NCBI GenBank assembly: GCA_964541605.1 | Contig: CAZIQY010000023.1 | Location: 1-39,159, forward strand | Direction of reading: 5' to 3' | DNA: 39,159 nt | Source: CAZIQY01 sp964541605 | GTDB lineage: Bacteria; Desulfobacterota; Syntrophia; Syntrophales; UBA2185 | Part shown: piece by piece, positions 16,252 to 24,538 of the stretch | Numbering within the stretch: position 1 is the first letter of the stretch | Layout of the letters: each line of letters opens with the position of its first letter | Translations under genes and position numbers: made by a program | Notes under the pieces: model-generated | What the model was told of the DNA's origin: nothing | Databases searched by the model: none | Seen by the model: the letters and a program-made list of their open reading frames with translations, nothing else

Positions 16252-17544
16252 TTATCCGTTAGCGGCAACGGCGTTGATCAATGACGTGAGATTTTCCTCC
16301 AGGGTTGATAAAGCAACTTCATCCTGGGAGATAAATCGGAGGAGATCCATATCCGTAATCTCCGGGAACCGGAGGAGAAACAGGGGGCAGACCCCCAGGA
16401 TCATGGCAAGGCCGACCCTTTTTTCCCACAGATCACCGGGCAGGATGGGAGGGATTCCTCCGCCGAAAAGGGCATGATGTTTGACGGCAACATCCGACGC
16501 TTCGGGAGGTGCCATCGATATCCGATCTTTTCCGGCTTCCGGCAGCATCTTCTCCGGATCAAGAAGCCATTCCGTGATACCACCGCCTTCCGGCATTCTC
16601 TGCGCAACCCCCGCGGGATCAAGACCGCCCTGCAGGCAACTCCGATACACCGGGAAGACATGCTCTCCCACTTTCCGGGACAATGCTATCCATCCTTCAT
16701 GATCGAGCAGCAGAAGCGACGGTTCGTGCCGGGCAAATTTGACGTATGACATGCACGGCGAGGGACAGTGATAACAGGCCATATTCTTTATGGTGAGTCC
16801 CCTGAGGGGTTTTGATGCCTCTTTCCCCCCGTCCAGGCCCTTCAGTACGGAAACAAATCCCCCTGTTTTGCCATGTTTCCCGGAGGAAATCCTTTGTATG
16901 AGCGCCTTTCCAATATCCGGGTGATCCTTCCTGAAAGGGAGGCCGCCCATCCCGGCGAACACGATCCCCTTGAGATTTTTCGCAGCCATCCGGGAGGCGA
17001 GGCCTGCCTTGTCGAGGCTGCCTGTCACACCGACAGAAGCGGCGGCGTGCGGGATTTTCCGATCCGCAGCGGTGCCCGTCAGAATCGCAGACCTGACAGG
17101 CAGAGATTCCCTTTTCAATGCGGTGACCGCATCGGAAACGGAAAGATGCCGAAGATGCTCCGAAGGAATAACGTTGACAATTCCCTGATTTACATACAGC
17201 ACGGAAAGCTCGGGCGCGGCCCCTTTTATCACCAGAAAATCCAGACCTGAAAATTTCATGTCCGGCCCCGTTCTCAGCATGAAAGGGACATGACACACAT
17301 GATCGAAGAGCGGGGATTTGAATGTTGCAACCAGGAGGGACGAAGCGGGAGCGAAACTCCCCGTCAAAGCTCCCGTTCCGAAGACCAGCGCGTCGCCGTA
17401 TTCCTTAAGGAGGGTCCGGTTTACGACCGCCCCGCCGAAACATGTGGGCAGGCGCTCCCGATCCAGGGGGGTGACCTCCGCCGTCCGGGCGGACAGATCG
17501 ACCACCCCGGTTTTCATGTTGTAAAACGTCTGGAAATGATTCAT
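16252..17544 (-). CDS. Compact AOR-family protein
   Basis: 430 aa from the ATG at 17544, which overlaps the previous stop as ATGA and has GGAGAAG upstream. The N-terminal ~200 residues follow the AOR first domain (FQTFYNMKTGVVDLS, GALTGSFAPASS, GLDFLVIKGAA). CYHCPSPC at ~265 matches the C-x2-C-x3-C cluster ligands, and GVCPLFLLRFPEI near the end could supply the last Cys. Ordinary AORs have about 600 residues, and the part between these points is much shortened. It may therefore bind the Fe-S cluster and pterin weakly or only serve as a subunit. It is coupled to the ferredoxin-NapH gene, which suggests an electron-transfer partner rather than a free enzyme. No frameshift is seen. Confidence 0.7.
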   Translation of the reverse strand: MNHFQTFYNMKTGVVDLSARTAEVTPLDRERLPTCFGGAVVNRTLLKEYGDALVFGTGALTGSFAPASSLLVATFKSPLFDHVCHVPFMLRTGPDMKFSGLDFLVIKGAAPELSVLYVNQGIVNVIPSEHLRHLSVSDAVTALKRESLPVRSAILTGTAADRKIPHAAASVGVTGSLDKAGLASRMAAKNLKGIVFAGMGGLPFRKDHPDIGKALIQRISSGKHGKTGGFVSVLKGLDGGKEASKPLRGLTIKNMACYHCPSPCMSYVKFARHEPSLLLLDHEGWIALSRKVGEHVFPVYRSCLQGGLDPAGVAQRMPEGGGITEWLLDPEKMLPEAGKDRISMAPPEASDVAVKHHALFGGGIPPILPGDLWEKRVGLAMILGVCPLFLLRFPEITDMDLLRFISQDEVALSTLEENLTSLINAVAANG

Positions 17545-18851
17545 GTTTTTTCTTCTCCCGGCGCCGCCTGCTGCCATCGGAAGCGAATCTTTGCCGCATC
17601 GTAGGGACAGCGGTCAATGCATCTCATGCACATGATACACTCCGTCATGGGGATCTTCGGCGATATCCCCTCCCGCAGCTGATCCGCTTCTATAATGCCC
17701 ACGGGACAGACCTCCGCACACTGAATGCAGGAGAATTTCTTGCATTTCTTCGCCCCAATGACGATTTTGATGAGGCGCAGGGTGGCGGTAAGACCGAGCA
17801 GGGCGCCGACAGGGCAGAAATACCGGCACCACGAACGCCTCTGGGCAATCTCAAGGCTCGCCAGGGCAGGAACGATGGCCAGCTCGGCGCTCTTGAAAAA
17901 GGATTGCACACCGTAAGATCGGCAGAGGGTCCCGATGGGGCAGATGGTGCAGAAAGCCTGAAATCCCAGGGCGTAACTCCCCCCAACGGCACCGGCCAAT
18001 ACGCCGTATTTCGTCATCCGGCTCTTGAGAAAAGCAGGCCAGCCGAGTTTCTTCGGAGTGATCTTATCCACCAGGTCGAGGACAAATCCGAACGGGCAGA
18101 CCCACCCACAGAACAACCTCCCGGCCAGGATGGTCAGAATGAGAAGAGCAAGGGCCGATGTAATCCCTCCGATCAACAGGATAGCCCCCGATGAAGCGAT
18201 GTTTTGCAGGGTTCCCGTGGGGCAGGCAAGGGTCACCTCACCCGCTTTGAAGTAGCAGAACGTGCCGACAAAAACCATGACCAAAAGCAGAAAGGAAATC
18301 AGTTGCACACTCCAGCGCAGTCCCTTGATCCAGCGGAATGCTTTTCCTCGCGTGAAGGTCAGGGCGTTTTCCGGACAGTGTTTGACGCACAGGGGATCTC
18401 CCTCGCAGAGGTCGCATTTGTGTATTGCCTGGGTTTTCGGGTCCTTGAGAGGTGCCGCTGCCGGGCACGCCATGGTGCACAGACCGCAGTCCGTGCAGAA
18501 GAGCCTGTCGATACGGACGATACCGTCCTTTCCCTTTTCAATGGCCCTCGTGGGACAGGCTTCGAGGCAGAGAGGTTTGCGGCAGTGCTGGCAGAGGATG
18601 GCAAAGGTCTTCCCCTGCGTCTCGTCCGTGACAACCTTCACGCTGGCCGATGCGGGGGCCACCTTTTCCGTATTCCTTGTGGAGCAGATCATCTCGCAGG
18701 CGCCGCATCCCGTGCACTTTTCCGGATCAAAAAGGATAAAGGAATGGCGCGGCGGCATAAAATAGCCGGACAGTGTCTTTTTCTCCGGCGCCCGGGGTCT
18801 CAGGTCGTCGAGCTTGAGAGAAAAATCCTGTTCGTTCACCGGTTCCTGCAT
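17541..18851 (-). CDS. 4Fe-4S ferredoxin-NapH fusion membrane protein
   Basis: 436 aa. Residues ~35-170 form an HycB/DmsB-like ferredoxin domain (CTGCGACEMIC, CQHCRKPLCLEACP, CTDCGLCTMACP, CDLCEGDPLCVKHCP). About four membrane helices follow at ~180-350, with the NapH signature loops CGWVCPFG and CRYFCPVGALLG. Two more clusters (CIQCAEVCPVG and CIMCMRCIDRCP) end the protein. NapH-type proteins pass electrons between the quinone pool and ferredoxin-like partners. Having the soluble ferredoxin fused in front is unusual for plain NapH. It lies between the HdrC-like gene (18-nt gap) and the compact AOR-like gene (4-nt overlap), so it is the likely membrane anchor of the cluster. Confidence 0.8.
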   Translation of the reverse strand: MQEPVNEQDFSLKLDDLRPRAPEKKTLSGYFMPPRHSFILFDPEKCTGCGACEMICSTRNTEKVAPASASVKVVTDETQGKTFAILCQHCRKPLCLEACPTRAIEKGKDGIVRIDRLFCTDCGLCTMACPAAAPLKDPKTQAIHKCDLCEGDPLCVKHCPENALTFTRGKAFRWIKGLRWSVQLISFLLLVMVFVGTFCYFKAGEVTLACPTGTLQNIASSGAILLIGGITSALALLILTILAGRLFCGWVCPFGFVLDLVDKITPKKLGWPAFLKSRMTKYGVLAGAVGGSYALGFQAFCTICPIGTLCRSYGVQSFFKSAELAIVPALASLEIAQRRSWCRYFCPVGALLGLTATLRLIKIVIGAKKCKKFSCIQCAEVCPVGIIEADQLREGISPKIPMTECIMCMRCIDRCPYDAAKIRFRWQQAAPGEEKT

Positions 18852-18869
18852 GGTTCCCTGTTCTCTCGT

Positions 18870-19331
18870 TTACGCGTTTCTCTGTAAGTACATCTCCCGC
18901 CGGCATGGCGGGCAGATATCGAGCATCCCGAAGACATTCGGGGGTTCATCCTTTAACCTGCCGTATACGAAATTCTCCACGGGAATGGCCACAAACATCC
19001 TTCCGCAGCACTTACATGTCTTCGCGTTTTCCAGAAGGTTCTCACTGACGGCCGCTTCCCGAAGCTTCCGGATCAGGTCCCGGCAACTGACACCCTGGGG
19101 ACACGTATCGGTGCCGGCATTACATTCCGTGCAATACCAGATGTTTTGATCCTCAACGACGGGGTCGCCGATCAGGGTCTTTTTGATGATGCCCCGGGGC
19201 GACATTTCGATGGAAAAGTTCGCATACATCTCCGCCATGGGGCAGGCGGCGACGCACCGTCCGCACTCAACGCAGCCGTCCGCGCCGGACAGACGCTTCG
19301 CCTCGGCAATCTTATCATTCCTCGTCTTCAT
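18870..19331 (-). CDS. HdrC-like 4Fe-4S protein
   Basis: 153 aa. It has a full ligand set CVECGRCVAACP at ~20-31 and a second, CTECNAGTDTCPQGV at ~66-80, in which the middle Cys of the usual CxxCxxC is replaced by spaced residues. The helix-rich spacing between clusters is that of HdrC/GlpC-type subunits. A C-terminal addition has CKCCG and CPPC pairs (~108-145) that could bind a metal. HdrC connects HdrA to HdrB in heterodisulfide reductases, but I find no HdrB with CCG domains here. The start overlaps the end of fdhA by 17 nt. Confidence 0.7.
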   Translation of the reverse strand: MKTRNDKIAEAKRLSGADGCVECGRCVAACPMAEMYANFSIEMSPRGIIKKTLIGDPVVEDQNIWYCTECNAGTDTCPQGVSCRDLIRKLREAAVSENLLENAKTCKCCGRMFVAIPVENFVYGRLKDEPPNVFGMLDICPPCRREMYLQRNA

Positions 19332-21363
19332 GAGGCTCCTTTTCCATCTTTACAGCACACACCTTGAATTCCGGTATTTTTGAGACCGGGTCCAAAACGG
19401 GGTTCGTCAGGATATTGGCCCTTGCCTCCGCAAAATGGAAGGGCGCAAAGATAGAACCCCTGAGAACCCGTTGTGAAATTCTGGCGGCGGTGACAATGCT
19501 GCCTCGCCGGCTGGTGAGTCTGATCCTGTCGCCTTCCCTAATGCCGGCCCTCTGTGCGTCTTCCGGATGGATCTCCGCATACGCCCCTTCCAGTTCCCTG
19601 TTGAGAAAGGGGGAGCGGCGCGTCATCGTCCCGGTGTGGTAATGGGCAAACATCCTTCCCGTATTGAGGTAATGCGGATACTCTCCGTCCGGCTTTTCAA
19701 AGGGCGGCGTGTACTGCGGCACGACAAACAAACCCTTTCCGCGGGTAAATTTATGTTCATGGAGAAACCGTGTTCCCGGATGATGGGCATCCGGACACGG
19801 CCATTGCAGACCCGCCCGCTCCAGCCGGTCAAAGCGAACGCCGCCGTAAGCGGGCACGAGCGACGCGATTTCATCCATGACCTCGCCGGGATGGCTGTAC
19901 GGGAAATCCAGCCCCAGAGCGTTGGCCAGAAGACAGATAATTTCAAAGTCCCCCTTTGCCTCGCCGGGAGGCTCAACCGCCTGCCTCAAAAGCTGGAACC
20001 GGCGCTCCGTATTCGTGTACGTTCCCGTCTTCTCGGCAAAACAGGTCGCCGGCAGAACCAGATGGGCGAATTTCGCCGTCTCCGTGAGGAAGATGTCCTG
20101 GACGATGAGAAAATCCAGTTTGGCGAGCGATTCCAGGACATGGTTGACATCCGGATCGCTCAGGGCGGGGTTTTCCGCCATGATGTAGAGGGCCCGGATA
20201 TCCTTTCCGGCGGATGCGATCATCTCCGTCACGGTCAGTCCCGGCCTGGCGGAGAGTTCCCTTCCCCAGGCCATCTGAAATTTTTCCTGAATCGACGGAT
20301 CTGCGACGCTCTGGTATCCCGGATAGACGTTCGGCAGACCGCCCATATCGCAGGAACCCTGGACGTTGTTCTGTCCCCGGAGGGGATAGACGCCGGAAAA
20401 CTCCCTGCCGATTTTGCCGCACAGCATGGCCAGATCGCAGACGGCATGGACGTTCGCCGTCCCGCAGGCGTGCTGGGTAATCCCCATGCAGTACACGATG
20501 GCGGCGTCTTTCGCTTTCGCATAGATCTCCGCGACGTTTCTGATCCGCCCCTCATCGATCCCGCATTCTTCGGCAGCCCGTTCCACCGGCCAGGACTGGA
20601 GGAAATTCCTGAGACCCTCAAATCCTTCCATCCGTTCCTGGATGAATGCCGCATTGTGCAGGCCCGCATCAAGGATATGCCGCATCATGCCGACGAGCAG
20701 CGGGATGTCCGTCCCCGGATTGATGGGAAGGTGCATGGATGCATTCTGCGCAACTGCGGTCTTCCGGGGATCGATAACGATCACCGTTGCGCCCTTATCC
20801 ACCGCCTTATAGATTTCACCCATGATGATGGGATGGCTCTCCGCCGCGTTGGACCCAATGATTAAGATGCATTCGGCCCCGGCCAGGTCGGAGATGGAAT
20901 TTGTCATCGCCCCGCTGCCCGTGGTCTGGGCCATGCCTGCCGCCGTGGGCGCATGGCATAATCGAGCGCAGTGATCGACATTGTTAGTTCCGAAGGCCAT
21001 CCGGATCAGCTTCTGGAACAGGTAATTCTCCTCGTTGGTGCACTTGGCGGAACACAAGCCGCCGATGGCATCCTCCCCGTATGTTTCGGCCGTTGCTTCC
21101 AGCTTTTCAGCGGCCAGAAGGATAGCCTCATCCCACGAGATCGCCTCAAACCGGTCTCCTTTTCTGACGAGCGGCGTTCTCAACCGGTCGGGGTGGTGGA
21201 CGAATTCGTGAGCAAACCAACCCTTGATACAGAGGGTTCCTTGACTGACAGGGTGCTCCCTGTCCGGGTAGATCCCGGCGACCTTTTCTTTTTCGACCTT
21301 CAGGATCAGGCCGCAGCCGGTCCCGCAATAGGGGCAAATGGTTTTGATAAACTCAGGATTCAT
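19315..21363 (-). CDS. fdhA: Formate dehydrogenase catalytic subunit, cysteine type
   Basis: 682 aa from the ATG at 21363; the longer frame to 21549 lies inside the upstream gene. CPYCGTGC at 10-17 with C45 binds the N-terminal 4Fe-4S cluster. The active-site region NNVDHCARLCHAPTAAG has C136 followed by H137, where many relatives carry selenocysteine, so this is a Cys-type enzyme. Further landmarks are CMGITQHACGT and QNNVQGSCDMGG, and the C-terminal RMFAHYHTGTMTRRS cofactor-binding domain. The metal is Mo or W bound to two pterins. The reaction is reversible formate oxidation to CO2. The length fits FdhF/FdhA proteins without extra ferredoxin domains. It overlaps its neighbours by 11 and 17 nt and is the probable electron entry point for the Hdr-like proteins. 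Confidence 0.9.
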   Translation of the reverse strand: MNPEFIKTICPYCGTGCGLILKVEKEKVAGIYPDREHPVSQGTLCIKGWFAHEFVHHPDRLRTPLVRKGDRFEAISWDEAILLAAEKLEATAETYGEDAIGGLCSAKCTNEENYLFQKLIRMAFGTNNVDHCARLCHAPTAAGMAQTTGSGAMTNSISDLAGAECILIIGSNAAESHPIIMGEIYKAVDKGATVIVIDPRKTAVAQNASMHLPINPGTDIPLLVGMMRHILDAGLHNAAFIQERMEGFEGLRNFLQSWPVERAAEECGIDEGRIRNVAEIYAKAKDAAIVYCMGITQHACGTANVHAVCDLAMLCGKIGREFSGVYPLRGQNNVQGSCDMGGLPNVYPGYQSVADPSIQEKFQMAWGRELSARPGLTVTEMIASAGKDIRALYIMAENPALSDPDVNHVLESLAKLDFLIVQDIFLTETAKFAHLVLPATCFAEKTGTYTNTERRFQLLRQAVEPPGEAKGDFEIICLLANALGLDFPYSHPGEVMDEIASLVPAYGGVRFDRLERAGLQWPCPDAHHPGTRFLHEHKFTRGKGLFVVPQYTPPFEKPDGEYPHYLNTGRMFAHYHTGTMTRRSPFLNRELEGAYAEIHPEDAQRAGIREGDRIRLTSRRGSIVTAARISQRVLRGSIFAPFHFAEARANILTNPVLDPVSKIPEFKVCAVKMEKEPHEDEE

Positions 21364-22204
21364 CACGTTTTCCCAAGGTGTTAACCCAATCCGGCAGGAC
21401 CTGCCCCGCTGCCGGCTCTTTGAACAAATCGTAAAGGATTGGAGACCGTTTTTCAGGGTCCAGTCCCGCCTCATATCCATAGACCTGACGGAGCGCTTCC
21501 CGCATGGAAAGCTGCAGGGCGACAAGCGGAATATGGACAGGACAGGCATCCTGGCACGCCCCGCAGGCCACGCAGGTGTCCGACAGATGGAACGCCCGGA
21601 TCAGATGATAGGATATCATCTCGGCGGGGATCACCCCTGTTTCGACCCAGACCTCATCCTCTAACTTGCAGGGAATGCAGACGCAGATGGGGCAGGAATT
21701 CCGGCATCCGTAACACTTGATGCACCGCCTGAGAAGGTGCGCCCACTTTTCCATTCTCGCCGGGCCGTCGCCGACGAGCAGCTCCCGCGTCGTTTCATCC
21801 TGAAAGGGGTCCATCCCGGCCACGGCTTCCCCGGCATCCAGCTTTTCCGGGTATGGCCGCCGGCAGAGACACACGGACGCCTGTTCATCGCTGCAGGCAA
21901 TCCCGATAGTGAGAATCCGGTCTTTTTCAATCTGATTCCTTTTCGTCAGTTCTGTCAGGGCCCTTTCGTCGCAACCCCGAACAATAACTGCCAGCCTGAA
22001 GCCTTCCGGCGAAGACCGCAAAACGGTCATGGCCATCTTCGCCAGGAGCCACTTGGGCTCCAGGACAAGGCTGTCCACCTGACGGAGATTATCGAAGACA
22101 TGGGGCTGGATGATATCCCACTGCCCCCTGATCAGCCCCAGAACGCCATCGGCCTGTTTTTCCGCCAGCATGGATCTGGCTATGTCTTTTACTTTTTGCA
22201 GCAT
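21353..22204 (-). CDS. 4Fe-4S dicluster protein, FdhB/FrhB-like adaptor
   Basis: 283 aa from the ATG at 22204. The alternative start at 22255 lies within a dispersed repeat and is not preferred. The first half has an FrhB/FdhB-type segment (LAVIVRGCDERALTELTKRN) and isolated cysteines (IACSDEQASVCLC). The second half has two cluster motifs: RCIKCYGCRNSCPICVCIPC, rich in Cys, and CVACGACQDACPVHIP. Such proteins act as beta-like subunits that carry electrons between a dehydrogenase and Hdr or F420-type partners. No flavin motif is certain. It overlaps fdhA by 11 nt, so it is the natural partner of that subunit. It is separated from mvhD by repeat DNA. Confidence 0.6.
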   Translation of the reverse strand: MLQKVKDIARSMLAEKQADGVLGLIRGQWDIIQPHVFDNLRQVDSLVLEPKWLLAKMAMTVLRSSPEGFRLAVIVRGCDERALTELTKRNQIEKDRILTIGIACSDEQASVCLCRRPYPEKLDAGEAVAGMDPFQDETTRELLVGDGPARMEKWAHLLRRCIKCYGCRNSCPICVCIPCKLEDEVWVETGVIPAEMISYHLIRAFHLSDTCVACGACQDACPVHIPLVALQLSMREALRQVYGYEAGLDPEKRSPILYDLFKEPAAGQVLPDWVNTLGKRDES

Positions 22205-22253
22205 TGTTAGTTTTTTCTCTATACGTTTAACGCCCGCTTTTTGCTCTGGTGTC

Positions 22254-22340
22254 ATTCCCGCGCAGAGCCTGCCCTCGACCTGATCGGGGGCGGGAATCCA
22301 GTATTTTCAAACATTTCTGGATCCCCGCTTTCGCGGGGAT
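22254..22340. repeat. Two dispersed palindromic repeats inside the gene cluster
   Basis: ATTCCCGC (22254-22261) pairs with GCGGGAAT (22290-22297) over a longer loop, and ATCCCCGC-tttc-GCGGGGAT is at 22321-22340. They occupy the 172-nt gap between mvhD and the FdhB-like gene. Hairpins of this strength can weaken transcription between the two halves of the cluster. Confidence 0.7.
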
Positions 22341-22376
22341 GACAAAAAAGCGTATTTTCCAAAGGTTTAAAACATT

Positions 22377-22826
22377 TCAATACATCCATGGGGCAGTGGA
22401 AGGCAATGCCTTCAGTTCTTCGAAGAACGCATTGATCACCTCGGCATACTGATGATCCTCATGGGCTGTGCCAAAGGCGAGCAGCAGCCTTTTCCCTCCG
22501 ATTCCCACGGCATCCAGAAGCGTTTTAAGGAGTTCCAGGCGCTTCATGGCCGCATGGTTCGCGTGATTGAACCGGCATCCTCCCAGATGGCAGCCCAATA
22601 CGGCCACCCCGCTGATTCCACTCGCCAGGGCCCGGATGACGGCGTCCGGTTCAACCAGGGAGGCGCACTCCACGGGTATCACCCGGAATGACGCGGGAAG
22701 CGGAATTCTCTTCTTTCCCGCCCCGTCAGCGCCGATCAGGCCGCACCATTTGCATGCGAAAACAAGCATCCTGGGGGTCGCCTGTTCCTCTGTGCGCCTG
22801 TTGTTCGATCTTCCTGGCCCGGTCAT
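22377..22826 (-). CDS. mvhD: MvhD-type hydrogenase/Hdr iron-sulfur (2Fe-2S) subunit
   Basis: 149 aa. The family pattern is clear: FACKWCGLIGADGAGKKRIP, then VECASLVEPDAVIRALASGI, then VLGCHLGGCRFNHANHAAMK, and a final helix near EVINAFFEELKALP. Conserved cysteines bind a 2Fe-2S cluster. MvhD links an electron donor (hydrogenase or formate dehydrogenase) to HdrA. The N-terminal ~18 residues are poorly conserved and charged. The start overlaps the stop of the HdrA-like gene as ATGA, as expected for subunits of one complex. Confidence 0.85.
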   Translation of the reverse strand: MTGPGRSNNRRTEEQATPRMLVFACKWCGLIGADGAGKKRIPLPASFRVIPVECASLVEPDAVIRALASGISGVAVLGCHLGGCRFNHANHAAMKRLELLKTLLDAVGIGGKRLLLAFGTAHEDHQYAEVINAFFEELKALPSTAPWMY

Positions 22827-24535
22827 GAGATCGTCTCCTCGGCAAACGCCTTTTTGATCATCGCCCCTACAGCCCTGTAATCATGCTCCGGCAACTGGAT
22901 GGCGCCGTTGGGGCAGACGGATACGCAATTGCCGCAGGCTTTGCACCGCATCTTGTTCACTCGGCTTACGGATCTTCCGCCCATCTTCTGAAGGCGGCAG
23001 GCCTCAAAAGGACAGACGGCCGCACAGTTTCCGCACCCGGTGCACGCCTCCGCATTGACGGAGGCATGGCCGAATTTCTCCCCGGGAACCCGGCTTAAAG
23101 ACAGCGCCGAAACGGCATCTTTTCCCAAAAGGGCTGCAGCTTTAACGGCGGCCCCTTCGCCCTGCATGATGGCCTGATCGGACGATACGGGCCATCTGGC
23201 GGAGCCGCAGATAAACACGCCGTCCATCCGCGTTTCCAGAGGATGCAGGGGATAGATTTCCGAGAAAAAACCGTAGCGGTCCCGCTCTACACCCAGCATA
23301 TCGGCGAGCTTTGCGTTATCGTCATTGGGAACAAGAGGCGTGCTGAGGACGACCAGATCGCAATCGAGCATCCTCTTCCTCCCATTGATGACATCGAAAA
23401 CCTCCACCCCCTCCACGTGTTCATCCCCCAGGATTTCCGGAGGGTTCGTCTCTTCAAAGCGGATAAACTGCACCCCTTTCGCAAGGGCCTTTCTGTAATA
23501 AGCTTCCAGGACGCTTCCCGGCGTCATGATATCGCGATGGAGTATGAACACCCGGGCATCGGGATTTTCGTCCTTGATCCTTGCGGCATTTTTCAGGCTC
23601 GACGGGCAGCATATGGTCGCACAATAGGGCCGGTCTTTATTCCTCGCGCCGACACACTGAATAAAAACGGCCTTTTTGATGGGAACCGGCTCCCTGAGGA
23701 ACTGCCTTTCCATCTCCATCTGGGTGATTACGTGCTTCAGCTTGCCGTATCGATAGAGGCCGTAGGGCAGCCAGACCCTGGCGCCGCTCGCCAGAATCAC
23801 CGCACCCACCCGGAGCTTTTTTTCTCCCTCGGATGATGAGATATGCACCTTGAAATCGCCGGCGAACCCTTTGACAGACAGGATTTTCACCTTTGAATAA
23901 AAAGAAACGAGAGGGTTCTTTTCTACTATTTCTGAATACTTTTTTATTTTATCCCCGGATTTTTCATCCGACGGATACACATGGGAGATCAGATTGAGCA
24001 TGCCTCCGGGGCCCGATCCCCTTTCCAGGAGGTGCACCTTGAAACCCAACCGCGAAAGTGCGCAGGCGGCAGAGAGCCCCGCGGGACCGGCCCCGACAAT
24101 CATGGCCTCCGGACATACCCTGATGGTGACGTCATCGGAACCATGCCTGTAACTCAGGGCGCCCATTTCCATCCGGATGAGATTCAACGCCTTGTCTGTG
24201 GCGCCTTGCGGATCATCCCTGTGAATCCAGGCGCATCCTTCCCTCAGGTCTACAAGACCGATACGGGAACGATGGATCCCCTCCCGAACCAATGTTTCGA
24301 CGACGGCATCACCCTTTCCCAGGGACGAACAGCTCCCGATCACCACTTTTTCTGCGCCGCTCTCCCTGATCAGGGAGAGCGGCTTTTCAATGTCTACCTC
24401 CAGACACAGAGAATCAACCACACAGGAAAAAGCGACGGAAACATCTTCCTCCGTTTTCTTGCGTAATGCATCGAGATCGATGACGCCATCGACTTCTCCG
24501 AAACACCGGCATAATAAAACGGCGACTTTTGACAT
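22823..24535 (-). CDS. hdrA: HdrA-like FAD/4Fe-4S protein, long form
   Basis: 570 aa. An N-terminal HdrA-type domain (VAVLLCRCFGEVDGVIDLDA) precedes the FAD-binding Rossmann motif MIVGAGPAGLSAACALSRLG at ~145. Middle signatures are VIQCVGARN-like FIQCVGARNKDRPYCATICC and VLEAYYRKALAKGVQFIRFE. Two 4Fe-4S clusters close the protein (CTGCGNCAAVCP and CKACGNCVSVCP, ~500-555). HdrA carries the FAD that splits electron pairs in flavin-based bifurcation. It sits between a shorter HdrA-like protein and mvhD with a 3-nt gap and a 4-nt overlap. The combination resembles QmoA-QmoB as well as Hdr-Mvh sets. Confidence 0.85.
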   Translation of the reverse strand: MSKVAVLLCRCFGEVDGVIDLDALRKKTEEDVSVAFSCVVDSLCLEVDIEKPLSLIRESGAEKVVIGSCSSLGKGDAVVETLVREGIHRSRIGLVDLREGCAWIHRDDPQGATDKALNLIRMEMGALSYRHGSDDVTIRVCPEAMIVGAGPAGLSAACALSRLGFKVHLLERGSGPGGMLNLISHVYPSDEKSGDKIKKYSEIVEKNPLVSFYSKVKILSVKGFAGDFKVHISSSEGEKKLRVGAVILASGARVWLPYGLYRYGKLKHVITQMEMERQFLREPVPIKKAVFIQCVGARNKDRPYCATICCPSSLKNAARIKDENPDARVFILHRDIMTPGSVLEAYYRKALAKGVQFIRFEETNPPEILGDEHVEGVEVFDVINGRKRMLDCDLVVLSTPLVPNDDNAKLADMLGVERDRYGFFSEIYPLHPLETRMDGVFICGSARWPVSSDQAIMQGEGAAVKAAALLGKDAVSALSLSRVPGEKFGHASVNAEACTGCGNCAAVCPFEACRLQKMGGRSVSRVNKMRCKACGNCVSVCPNGAIQLPEHDYRAVGAMIKKAFAEETIS

Positions 24536-24538
24536 TTT

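Noticed and set aside
19567..20865. 432-aa plus-strand frame opposite fdhA
   Set aside because: It is an antisense shadow of fdhA with no domain signature.
1570..22340. CRISPR array from the repeated palindromes
   Set aside because: Copies are scattered, vary in sequence and are not regularly spaced with unique spacers.
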